This document shows positions 1 to 5,220 of a stretch of DNA of 7,846 nt, in pieces. The notes under the pieces were generated by a model that did no database searches, was not told the origin of the DNA, and saw nothing but the letters and a program-made list of their open reading frames with translations. The position numbers and the translations under genes were made by a program. Origin of the DNA: Nocardioidaceae bacterium (GTDB taxonomy: Bacteria; Actinomycetota; Actinomycetes; Propionibacteriales; Nocardioidaceae); NCBI GenBank assembly GCA_025966335.1, contig JAICRS010000138.1, positions 1 through 7,846 on the forward strand, given 5' to 3'. Position 1 is the first letter of the stretch; every line of letters starts with the position of its first letter.

Positions 1-363
1 CCCGGCGACGATCGCCGCCCCGCAGCCGGCCAGCAGCAACCGGCGCAGCGGGAGCGGACACAGCAACCGGGCGGGTCCCGCCGGCCCGGCGAGCGCTTCG
101 AGCGCGACGAGACCGGTGACCAGGACCAGCCACGCTGCGGAGAGCAGCAGGGCGGCCGTGCAGACGGCCACCAGCACGTCCTCGAACGCGACGGTGGCGA
201 GCATCCCGGCCTCGCCGCCGCGGAGCGTTGTGACGACGTCCCGCACGCTGCTGCGCCCCAGGAGCCACACGAGCTCCGCTGCGGCGACGGTGCCGCCGAG
301 GAGGCACCCGGCCCGCGCGACGACCGCCGGCACGCCGGCGTGTGGTAGCTCTCGACCCGTCAC
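1..363 (-). CDS. N-terminal part of an integral membrane protein, cut by the window edge (possibly a LysM-type protein)
   Basis: This reading frame has 121 codons with no stop and runs off the left edge, so only the N-terminus is present. I chose the GTG start at 363 because AGGGG (373-369) lies 5 bases upstream; an ATG slightly further upstream is in another frame and stops after a few codons. The visible part has hydrophobic stretches at about residues 11-36 and 62-92, and a third beginning near 108. A loop containing RDVVTTLRGGEAG joins the first two. Small hydrophobic residues (Ala, Leu, Val) dominate, as expected for a membrane protein. No catalytic motif is visible. In related actinobacteria, genes near BldC-like, SAF and CpaE genes often include multi-helix membrane proteins with LysM or transcriptional-activator domains further along. 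This could be one, but that is inference from context and memory, because the diagnostic C-terminus lies outside the window. Confidence 0.7.
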   Translation of the reverse strand, partial: MTGRELPHAGVPAVVARAGCLLGGTVAAAELVWLLGRSSVRDVVTTLRGGEAGMLATVAFEDVLVAVCTAALLLSAAWLVLVTGLVALEALAGPAGPARLLCPLPLRRLLLAGCGAAIVAG

Positions 364-382
364 TTCGACCCCTGATCCATGT

Positions 383-443
383 GTTTGCTTTCGTTTGCTT
401 GTTCTATCTCTCGTTTCATCGGGTGGTCAACCGTTTGTCCACA
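383..443. promoter_or_regulatory. Divergent control region with phased GTTT words and a DnaA-box-like word
   Basis: This AT-richer stretch separates the divergent genes starting at 363 (minus) and 483 (plus). GTTT occurs at 383, 393, 413 and 433, all separated by multiples of 10 bp; the first two are exact GTTTGCTT repeats. TTGTCCACA at 435-443 matches the actinobacterial DnaA-box form. On the minus strand, TTGACC (430-425) and TAGAAC (406-401) are 18 bp apart and make a plausible promoter for the membrane-protein gene. On the plus strand TTGACA at 448-453 could be a -35 box, but the sequence 17 bp downstream (AAGGGT) is a poor -10. Ten-bp phasing suggests a protein binding one face of the helix, possibly the BldC-like regulator encoded at 1016-1279; this is inference. 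Confidence 0.4.
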
Positions 444-482
444 GGTGTTGACAGACGGGGGGCGACCGGGAAGGGTCCCGGT

Positions 483-1019
483 ATGCGGTGGGACGACAGG
501 CTGGTCCAGCTCTTCGAGGATCTCGAGCAGCAGGCGGAAGGCATGCACCTCGCGGACCGGGACGGTGAGCTCGCCGACCGGAGCCGTTCGGAGTACTCCA
601 CGGTCAGCTTCGAGGCACGGGTGCACGCGTCGGTGGGGTCACAGCTTCGCCTGTCGGTGTCCGGGGTGGGAACGCTGGAGGGCGCGCTGACCCGGGCCGG
701 CAAGGGATGGCTGCTGCTGGAGACCCCGACCCTGGGTCAGGAGTGGGTGGTCTGCCTGGATGCCGTCACCCAGGTCTCCGGGCTCTCCGAGCGTGCCGTC
801 AACGAGCGGGCGCGGCCGGTGGCCGGCCGGTTGCCCCTCCGCTCCGCGCTGCGCGGGTTGGCCGACGCCCAGGCCGTGGTGACCGTGCACCACTCGGACG
901 GCACGCAGAGCGCCGGAAGACTGGGTCGGGTGGGGGCGGACTTCGTCGAGCTGGTCGACCGGGCCGGCGACGTGCTGCCGTTGTCGATGGTGTCGGCGGT
1001 GCGCAGGACAGGCGGCTAG
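483..1019 (+). CDS. Conserved actinobacterial protein of unknown function (178 aa)
   Basis: I chose the ATG at 483 because it is preceded by the purine-rich GGGAAGGG (468-475) and begins a typical N-terminus, MRWDDRLVQLFEDLEQQ. The frame is open further upstream, but that extension runs through the promoter region and looks unlike protein. The first 50 residues are acidic and probably an amphipathic helix. Two similar beta-rich segments follow: about 52-98 (LRLSVSGVGTLEGAL, then GKGWLLLETP) and about 131-173 (AVVTVHHSDGTQSAGRLGRVG, then ADFVELVD). The pattern of a strand, a G-x-L turn and a 'W/F-x-x-L' strand resembles small SH3- or Lsm-like barrels. I recognise the layout as a family common in Actinobacteria without an assigned function; some annotations call it a Fis-type regulator, for which I see no support. 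No membrane segment or catalytic motif is present. The stop overlaps the stop of the convergent regulator gene. Confidence 0.8.
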   Translation: MRWDDRLVQLFEDLEQQAEGMHLADRDGELADRSRSEYSTVSFEARVHASVGSQLRLSVSGVGTLEGALTRAGKGWLLLETPTLGQEWVVCLDAVTQVSGLSERAVNERARPVAGRLPLRSALRGLADAQAVVTVHHSDGTQSAGRLGRVGADFVELVDRAGDVLPLSMVSAVRRTGG

Positions 1020-1279
1020 TGGGCGTCGGGATCCGCGTCGACGACAGCGCTCTCGACGAACGGGTGGTCATCGAGGTAGCTCGCGGTCTGCTGGTAGGAC
1101 CGCTCGATGAACTCCTCGAGCCGGCTCGCCTCGACCCGGTACTGACCGCGGCCGCCGATCTTGATTGCCGGCAGCTCTTGGCGTCGGACCAGTGCGTAGA
1201 CCTGGGCGGTCGAGGTGTTCAGGATCTCCGCCACGTCGGCGAGGGTCAGGAAACGGGGGGTGCTGGCAGGACCGGCCAT
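1016..1279 (-). CDS. BldC-like (MerR-type) helix-turn-helix DNA-binding protein
   Basis: This 87-residue protein is probably a small transcription factor. Residues 11-33 form the helix-turn-helix: TLADVAEIL, a turn, then the recognition helix NTSTAQVYALVRR. The wing follows (LPAIKIGGRGQYRVE, about 37-50), and then a last helix, ASRLEEFIER. This is the minimal winged-helix layout of the BldC/excisionase-like (HTH_17) group, with no effector domain. The C-terminal 27 residues are acidic and probably flexible. The frame is open back to a TTG at 1342, but that codon lies inside the DnaA-box-like word. The ATG at 1279 begins the expected MAGPASTPRFLTL N-terminus, although its ribosome site is weak. 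The gene diverges from the SAF/CpaE-like operon 101 bp away, so regulation of that operon and of itself is a natural inference. BldC is known to bind direct repeats as head-to-tail multimers, and repeats of that kind lie nearby. Confidence 0.88.
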   Translation of the reverse strand: MAGPASTPRFLTLADVAEILNTSTAQVYALVRRQELPAIKIGGRGQYRVEASRLEEFIERSYQQTASYLDDHPFVESAVVDADPDAH

Positions 1280-1297
1280 GGCACCACTCTGCCACGA

Positions 1298-1342
1298 GTT
1301 GATGTCGTTCTCGACCAGTTGCCTCCGTTTGCCTGTGGACAA
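1298..1342. promoter_or_regulatory. Divergent control region between the BldC-like gene and the SAF/CpaE-like operon
   Basis: The 101 bp between the two divergent starts (1279 and 1381) hold four GTT words at 1298, 1307, 1318 and 1327, with spacings of 9, 11 and 9, about one helical turn each. The last is part of CCGTTTGCC. Immediately beside it, TGTGGACAA (1334-1342) is the reverse complement of TTGTCCACA. The same two elements, CCGTTTG and the TTGTCCACA word, also occur together at 431-443. I cannot place convincing -10/-35 boxes for either gene. The likeliest reading is an operator for the adjacent regulator; the evidence is the spacing pattern only. Confidence 0.35.
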
Positions 1343-1360
1343 CCGTGTCGGAATCCGCCC

Positions 1361-1384
1361 GGAAAGGCCATGATGTCCCGGTGA
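1361..1384 (+). promoter_or_regulatory. Ribosome site plus tiny upstream ORF overlapping the SAF gene start
   Basis: GGAAAGG (1361-1367) is too far from the GTG at 1381 for normal spacing but 5 bases from an ATG at 1373. That ATG opens a three-codon ORF, ATG TCC CGG TGA, whose stop shares bases with the GTG (GTGA, 1381-1384); another ATG at 1370 precedes it in the same frame. Ribosomes terminating here could restart on the SAF gene. This may equally be chance in GC-rich DNA. Confidence 0.25.
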
Positions 1385-2052
1385 GCACCCAGACCCGCCT
1401 CCCGCCCGGTCAGCCTGTCGCGAGTCCCGCTGCCCGCCGCTCGGCGGCGGCGAGCTGGCGCGACCCGCGTCTGGTCGTGGGCCTCGTGATCGTCGCGGTG
1501 TCGGTCCTGCTCGGTGTCAGGTTCGTCGGCGGTGCCGACGACACGGTGTCGGTGTGGACGCTGAGAACGGACCTGCCGCGTGGTGCGACGCTGGGCTCGG
1601 GCGACCTCGCGGCCAGTGACGTCCGGTTCGCCGATGCGGCGGAGGCCGACCGCTACCTGTCCGCAGAGTCTCCGCTTCCCCGGAACGCAACCTTGCTGCG
1701 CGACGTCGGGGCAGGCGAGCTGTTGCCTCGGGCTGCGCTGGGAACCGCCGGGGCGGCGACCCTGGTCGAGGTGCCGGTGGCCGTGGCCGCCGAGGCCGTG
1801 CCCGCGACCGTGCGCGCGGGGTCAGTGGTCGACGTCTGGGTGACCCAGGAGGCGTCGTCCGGGACGGAGCCGGGCGCCGTCCTGGTGTTCGACGACGTGG
1901 TCGTCGTGGCCGCTCCGCGGTCCGGAAGCGCGCTCGGACCGAGCGCGACCCGGCAGGTGATCATCGGCATCGGCCCGGACCAGCAGCGCGACCTCGGGGA
2001 CGCGCTGGCGACGGCGTCGACCGGCGCGGTCGTGATCACGAAGCAGGGCTGA
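1381..2052 (+). CDS. SAF-domain, CpaB/RcpC-like membrane-anchored protein
   Basis: This 223-residue protein has a short Pro/Ala/Arg-rich cytoplasmic N-terminus, one membrane helix (about 31-51, LVVGLVIVAVSVLLGVRFVGG), and an extracytoplasmic part. The SAF domain starts near residue 58 (VWTLRTDLPRGATLGSGDLAASDV) and ends near 120 (LLRDVGAGELLPRAAL). A C-terminal beta-rich region (126-220) has the CpaB-like strand series VEVPV, VRAGSVVDVWV, VVVVAAP and GAVVITKQG. In Tad/Flp pilus systems CpaB/RcpC proteins assist pilus assembly at the envelope. The gene is joined to the CpaE-like ATPase with one base between stop and start (TGAGATG), so they are surely one operon. The start is GTG at 1381; GGAAAGG lies 13 bases upstream, farther than usual, and a tiny ORF ends across this start. 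A GTG at 1345 is in frame but has no ribosome site. Confidence 0.85.
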   Translation: MSTQTRLPPGQPVASPAARRSAAASWRDPRLVVGLVIVAVSVLLGVRFVGGADDTVSVWTLRTDLPRGATLGSGDLAASDVRFADAAEADRYLSAESPLPRNATLLRDVGAGELLPRAALGTAGAATLVEVPVAVAAEAVPATVRAGSVVDVWVTQEASSGTEPGAVLVFDDVVVVAAPRSGSALGPSATRQVIIGIGPDQQRDLGDALATASTGAVVITKQG

Positions 2053-2053
2053 G

Positions 2054-3337
2054 ATGTCGGTCAACGGTCGGATCCCGGTCCTCGTCGCGGCGGGCGGAGC
2101 CGGCTGGGAGGCCGCTGCGTTGCAGCACCTCGCGACCGCCGGGCCCGGCATCGTGCTGCTCAAGCGCTGCGTCGACCTCAACGACCTGCTGGCGACCGCC
2201 ACCACGGGCCAGGCCGGCGTCGCGCTGCTGGCACACGCCCTGCCCGGCCTCGACGGGGACAGTGTCGAGCTGCTGCGACGCTCCGGCGTCGGGTTGGTTC
2301 TCGTCGCCGAGCCGGTCGACCTGGGGGACGGCGAGGAGGCCCGGCTGCGCCGTCTGGGGGTCCGGCACGTGCTCGACAGCACCGATCTGAGCAGCCTGGC
2401 CGGCACCGTCGTCTCGGCCGCCGAGGACTCCGGGCCGGCGGCCCCCGCGCCGGTCGACGACCCGGGAGGTACGTCGGAGCGCGAGGTCGGCACCGCCAGG
2501 ACGATCGCCGTCTGGGGACCGGCCGGGGCCCCGGGGCGGACCACCGTCGCGGTGAACCTTGCCGCCGAGCTGGCGGCACGCGACCTGCAGACGTTCCTGC
2601 TCGACGTCGACGGCTACGGCGGAGCGGTCGCCCAGCACCTCGGCGTCCTGGACGAGATGTCGGGGCTGCTGGCGGCGTCGCGGATGGCCAACGCCGGCCA
2701 GCTGGACCTTGCACGGCTCGGCGCGCTGGCCCGGGCGGTGAACCCCTACCTGCGGCTGCTGACCGGCCTTCCCCGTGCCGACCGCTGGACCGAGGTCCGG
2801 GACACGGCGTTCGAGCAGCTGTTGGACCAGGCCCGGACGCTGGCACGGTACGTCGTGCTGGACACGTCGTTCTGCCTGGAGGAGGACGCCCGTGCCTCCT
2901 TCGGAAGCGGTGCTCCGCAACGCAACGCGATGACGCTGGCCTCGCTGGAACAGGCCGACGAGATCCTCGTGGTGGGCTCCGCCGACCCGGTCGGTCTGGC
3001 CAGGCTGGCACGCGGGCTGGTCGACCTCCTCGAGGCCGTTCCCGGATCTTCCCTGCGCGTTGCCGTGAACCGCGCCCGGCCCTCGCTGGGCTGGGGGGAG
3101 AAGGAGGTGCGGGCGATGATCGAAGGGTTCGTGACGCCGCGGAGCGTGCACTTCCTGCCCGACGACAGGGCGGCCGCCGACCGGGCCCTGGTGGCGGGCA
3201 AGGCCCTCGTGGAGCTGGGCGACGCACCGCTGCGGCGGGCCGTGGGAGCGCTCGCCGACGCCGTGGCCGGGACTCCGGCTGCAGGGCGGACCGGGCCTCG
3301 CCGCCGGCTCCGGCGCAGCGGCCGGGTCAGCCGCTGA
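2054..3337 (+). CDS. CpaE/TadZ-like protein: pseudo-receiver domain plus MinD/ParA-type ATPase with altered P-loop
   Basis: This 427-residue protein has the two-domain layout of CpaE/TadZ, which localises the Tad pilus machine in the cell. Residues about 7-120 resemble a response-regulator receiver, ending its third strand with VALLAHALPGLDG; the phospho-acceptor Asp position holds Ala60. An Ala/Pro linker (about 122-148) leads to a MinD/ParA-type domain starting IAVWGPAGAPGRTTVAVNLA. Compared with the family's KGGxGKTT, the signature Lys is Ala157 and the P-loop Lys is Arg162. The following strand FLLDVDGYGG (181-190) keeps the Walker A' aspartates, and YVVLD (266-270) is the Walker B strand. 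The tail after 408 is Arg-rich. The gene is the second of an operon with the SAF gene. No CpaF, TadB or TadC follows; the next gene is convergent and overlaps its last 11 bases. I recall similar GRTT P-loops in actinobacterial homologues but cannot check this. Confidence 0.88.
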   Translation: MSVNGRIPVLVAAGGAGWEAAALQHLATAGPGIVLLKRCVDLNDLLATATTGQAGVALLAHALPGLDGDSVELLRRSGVGLVLVAEPVDLGDGEEARLRRLGVRHVLDSTDLSSLAGTVVSAAEDSGPAAPAPVDDPGGTSEREVGTARTIAVWGPAGAPGRTTVAVNLAAELAARDLQTFLLDVDGYGGAVAQHLGVLDEMSGLLAASRMANAGQLDLARLGALARAVNPYLRLLTGLPRADRWTEVRDTAFEQLLDQARTLARYVVLDTSFCLEEDARASFGSGAPQRNAMTLASLEQADEILVVGSADPVGLARLARGLVDLLEAVPGSSLRVAVNRARPSLGWGEKEVRAMIEGFVTPRSVHFLPDDRAAADRALVAGKALVELGDAPLRRAVGALADAVAGTPAAGRTGPRRRLRRSGRVSR

Positions 3338-4643
3338 ACAGCAGGTACAGGCCGCTGACCGTGTAGAAGACCATCACGAACAGCAACGGCAGCTGCCCGG
3401 TGAGCTGGTGCCGGCGCGGGAGGAGCCTGGTCGCCCGGTCGTGTGCCGCGATCACGCCGAGGATGTGGCCGGTCACCACGGCGAGCACCTTGGTGACCGC
3501 CAGGAAGGTCGGATGGGTCGACAGCCAGTAGCTGACCTCCCAGTCGGCGGTGCCGAGCAGGTTCGCGCCCGTGCCCATGGGGTCGCTGAGCTGGACGAGC
3601 GTCTGCTGGCCGGTCTCCACGAAGTAGCTCAGGTAGTGGGCGACCATGTAACCGACGATGATCGGCACGACCGAGTGCGCGAACAGGTCGGGCAGGTGGA
3701 CCCTTCGTACCTCGGGGTCGACACCGGTGGCCATGGTGGCAGCCGCGAAGCTGAGAGCCACCACCGCGCAGAACGCCAGCATCATCAGCGTGTTGAGCAG
3801 CGGGACGTTCAGGTCGGTGGCCTGCGTGTAGCGCAGCCAGAAGTTGGAGTCCTTGAAGCTGTCGAAGGCGGTGCTGCCGAACAGCACGGAGACCACCGCG
3901 ACCAGTCCGGGAGCGGCGAGCACTCCGTCCAGGTTGCCGAGCGGGCTCCGGAAGACCAGGGTGCCGTCGGCGCGCCGCCCGAAGACCGAGAGGTGCCCGA
4001 CCAGCGTGGAGTAGACCTCGAACGGGTCCGCCCGGGCGAACCAGCTGCTGCCGAACAGCGCACTCCCGACCAGCAGCACCGCGATGTAGACGGCGAACCA
4101 CAGCCGGATCGGGGACAGGTACGTCGACTCGGGGTAGATCAGCTCGAGCCACACGAACGCGAAGAGCCCGACCGCCGCCGGCCAGTAGCCGACCCACCCC
4201 GGCAGCTGGAACACGCCGCGCTCGGGGTCACCGCCGGTCAGCCTCGCGAAGACGAGGTTGATGGTTCGGATCGGGCTGATCGCCTTGTAGAACGGCCCGA
4301 ACAGCAGTGAGGCAGGCACGATGCCGACCCAGAGCAGCACGTAGACCACCCCGAACGTGGGGTTGGTCAACAGGTCCGGCCCGAACACGGCTGCCCACAC
4401 GACGTACGCGAAGAACATGAACCCGAGCAGCCGGAGCACGATGCCGAAGGCCGGGTGGTCGACCAGCGCCGCCAGTCGGGCCGGCACCGGCCGGCCGGAC
4501 GTGGCCGCGTCAAAACGCGGTGTCCGCCAGGCCAGTGCGAGGACGATGAACGAGACGGCGAGCGCCGCACCGGCGCCCGCGATGGCGTACTCGGCCGGGA
4601 TCGGCAGGTCCTTGGCGCCACCGATCCCATGGGCGAAGACCAT
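3327..4643 (-). CDS. Polytopic membrane protein, about ten helices, function unknown
   Basis: This 438-residue integral membrane protein has hydrophobic helices at about 18-39, 66-88, 97-119, 150-170, 180-202, 242-263, 282-306, 320-342, 378-400 and 417-437. The N-terminus MVFAHGIGGAKDLPIP has no signal peptide, and this AHG-x-GG-x-x-DLP pattern is one I recognise as conserved at the start of this actinobacterial family. Histidines lie in or beside helices at 323, 336, 393 and 401; 323 and 336 are on the same helix. These could bind a metal or haem, but no named motif is present. From memory, similar proteins are sometimes labelled fenitrothion hydrolase in databases; I cannot confirm it and would not transfer that function. 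The ATG lies 2 bases after the stop of the cupredoxin-like lipoprotein gene, so the two are probably co-translated and may act together at the membrane. Its 3' end overlaps the convergent CpaE-like gene by 11 bases. Confidence 0.8.
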   Translation of the reverse strand: MVFAHGIGGAKDLPIPAEYAIAGAGAALAVSFIVLALAWRTPRFDAATSGRPVPARLAALVDHPAFGIVLRLLGFMFFAYVVWAAVFGPDLLTNPTFGVVYVLLWVGIVPASLLFGPFYKAISPIRTINLVFARLTGGDPERGVFQLPGWVGYWPAAVGLFAFVWLELIYPESTYLSPIRLWFAVYIAVLLVGSALFGSSWFARADPFEVYSTLVGHLSVFGRRADGTLVFRSPLGNLDGVLAAPGLVAVVSVLFGSTAFDSFKDSNFWLRYTQATDLNVPLLNTLMMLAFCAVVALSFAAATMATGVDPEVRRVHLPDLFAHSVVPIIVGYMVAHYLSYFVETGQQTLVQLSDPMGTGANLLGTADWEVSYWLSTHPTFLAVTKVLAVVTGHILGVIAAHDRATRLLPRRHQLTGQLPLLFVMVFYTVSGLYLLFSG

Positions 4644-4645
4644 GG

Positions 4646-5101
4646 TCAGCCGACCTCGAGCTGGAGCACCACGATGCCCGCGTCGTGCTCCTCGACGTCG
4701 ACGACGCCGGGCGTGTCGATGGTGATCTCCAGCGTGGTCTCACCCTTGCCGAACGCGATCTCCTGCTCGGGGGTGGAGTGGACGTGGAACTCGCCAGGCC
4801 GGTCGGACTCGACCTCGAGCGTGACGGGCTCGCCGACGTCGACCTTGACCCGCTTGCCGTTGGGCGAGATCTGGTCACCCTCGATCTCGACCTCGATCGC
4901 GTCGTCGTCGGAGGGCTGCGCGCTCGGCTGCGGGCTGGGCTCGGTGCTGGGTTCCTGGGTCGGCTCCTCGGTCGCGGCCGGGCTCGACGCGGCGCTCTCC
5001 TCGAGCTCGCTGGTGTCGGTGGCGTCGCCGCCTGCTCCGGTGCTGCCGCAGCCGGTCAGGACGAGGATGGCGACGGCCGTGCCTGCAAGTGCCCTGCGCA
5101 T
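4646..5101 (-). CDS. Small lipoprotein with a cupredoxin-like C-terminal domain
   Basis: This 151-residue secreted protein has a lipoprotein signal peptide: MRR, a hydrophobic core, and the lipobox L-T-G-C with Cys18 as the lipid-modified residue. Residues 19-67 form a Ser/Thr/Glu/Pro-rich linker (EEPTQEPSTEPSPQPSAQP) that would hold the domain away from the membrane. Residues about 69-151 are beta-rich and follow the cupredoxin order: EVEIEGDQISPNGKRVKVDVGEP, then EFHVHS (His106, His108), then TPGVVDVEEHDAGIVVLQLEVG at the end. In copper-binding cupredoxins the last region carries a Cys and one or more His; here only His139 is present and Cys is absent. Copper binding is therefore uncertain, but the fold is likely. 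I start at the ATG at 5101 because GGAGGAG lies 9 bases upstream; an ATG at 5119 is also in frame but would overlap that ribosome site. The gene leads a two-gene operon with the polytopic protein. Confidence 0.85.
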   Translation of the reverse strand: MRRALAGTAVAILVLTGCGSTGAGGDATDTSELEESAASSPAATEEPTQEPSTEPSPQPSAQPSDDDAIEVEIEGDQISPNGKRVKVDVGEPVTLEVESDRPGEFHVHSTPEQEIAFGKGETTLEITIDTPGVVDVEEHDAGIVVLQLEVG

Positions 5102-5220
5102 CGGTGGTTTCTCCTCCATTGGGTGCTGCCCCGAGGGGCTGGGTGTTCCTCTGCCAGAATCCCATGACAGCCAAGGACACGATCGAGCAGGTCGGCTGGC
5201 GCCGGCCCGGAAGAGGACCC
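5102..5220. promoter_or_regulatory. Divergent promoter region between the lipoprotein and acyltransferase genes
   Basis: The 119 bp between the two divergent starts must hold both promoters. It contains a perfect inverted repeat, GCCCC-GA-GGGGC (5128-5139), in the leader of the lipoprotein gene, and the strong ribosome site GGAGGAG for that gene (minus strand, just upstream of 5101). GGAAGAGGA (5209-5217) serves the acyltransferase start at 5221. I could not identify a convincing -10/-35 pair on either strand. Confidence 0.4.

Noticed and set aside
116..451. A plus-strand frame of 111 codons opposite the truncated membrane protein
   Set aside because: Its Ser/Thr/Arg/Pro-rich translation looks like a shadow, and it runs through the control region. 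The minus-strand frame has clear hydrophobic helices and a ribosome site.
1280..1342. TTG at 1342 as the start of the BldC-like regulator
   Set aside because: The extra 21 residues do not look like the family N-terminus, the TTG lies inside the DnaA-box-like word, and the ATG at 1279 gives the expected protein.
3325..3360. Inverted GGTCAGC...GCTGACC, possibly a terminator at the convergent gene ends
   Set aside because: The loop is 22 bases, the stem is 7 bp with no T-run, and all of it lies in coding sequence. The evidence is too weak to call a terminator.
2746..4197. A 483-codon minus-strand frame across the 3' half of the CpaE-like gene and the membrane-protein gene
   Set aside because: It is an out-of-frame shadow of both; the Arg/Pro-rich translation has no hydrophobic helices or recognisable domain.
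4897..5000. Repetitive Pro/Ser/Glu codons in the lipoprotein gene as a possible DNA repeat
   Set aside because: The repetition is irregular at DNA level and is fully explained as a flexible surface linker common in actinobacterial lipoproteins.
5089..5220. Longer N-terminus for the acyltransferase, from the ATG at 5089 or 5164
   Set aside because: The first would overlap the lipoprotein gene on the other strand, neither has a ribosome site, and family members begin at the RLRPMD region shortly after 5221.
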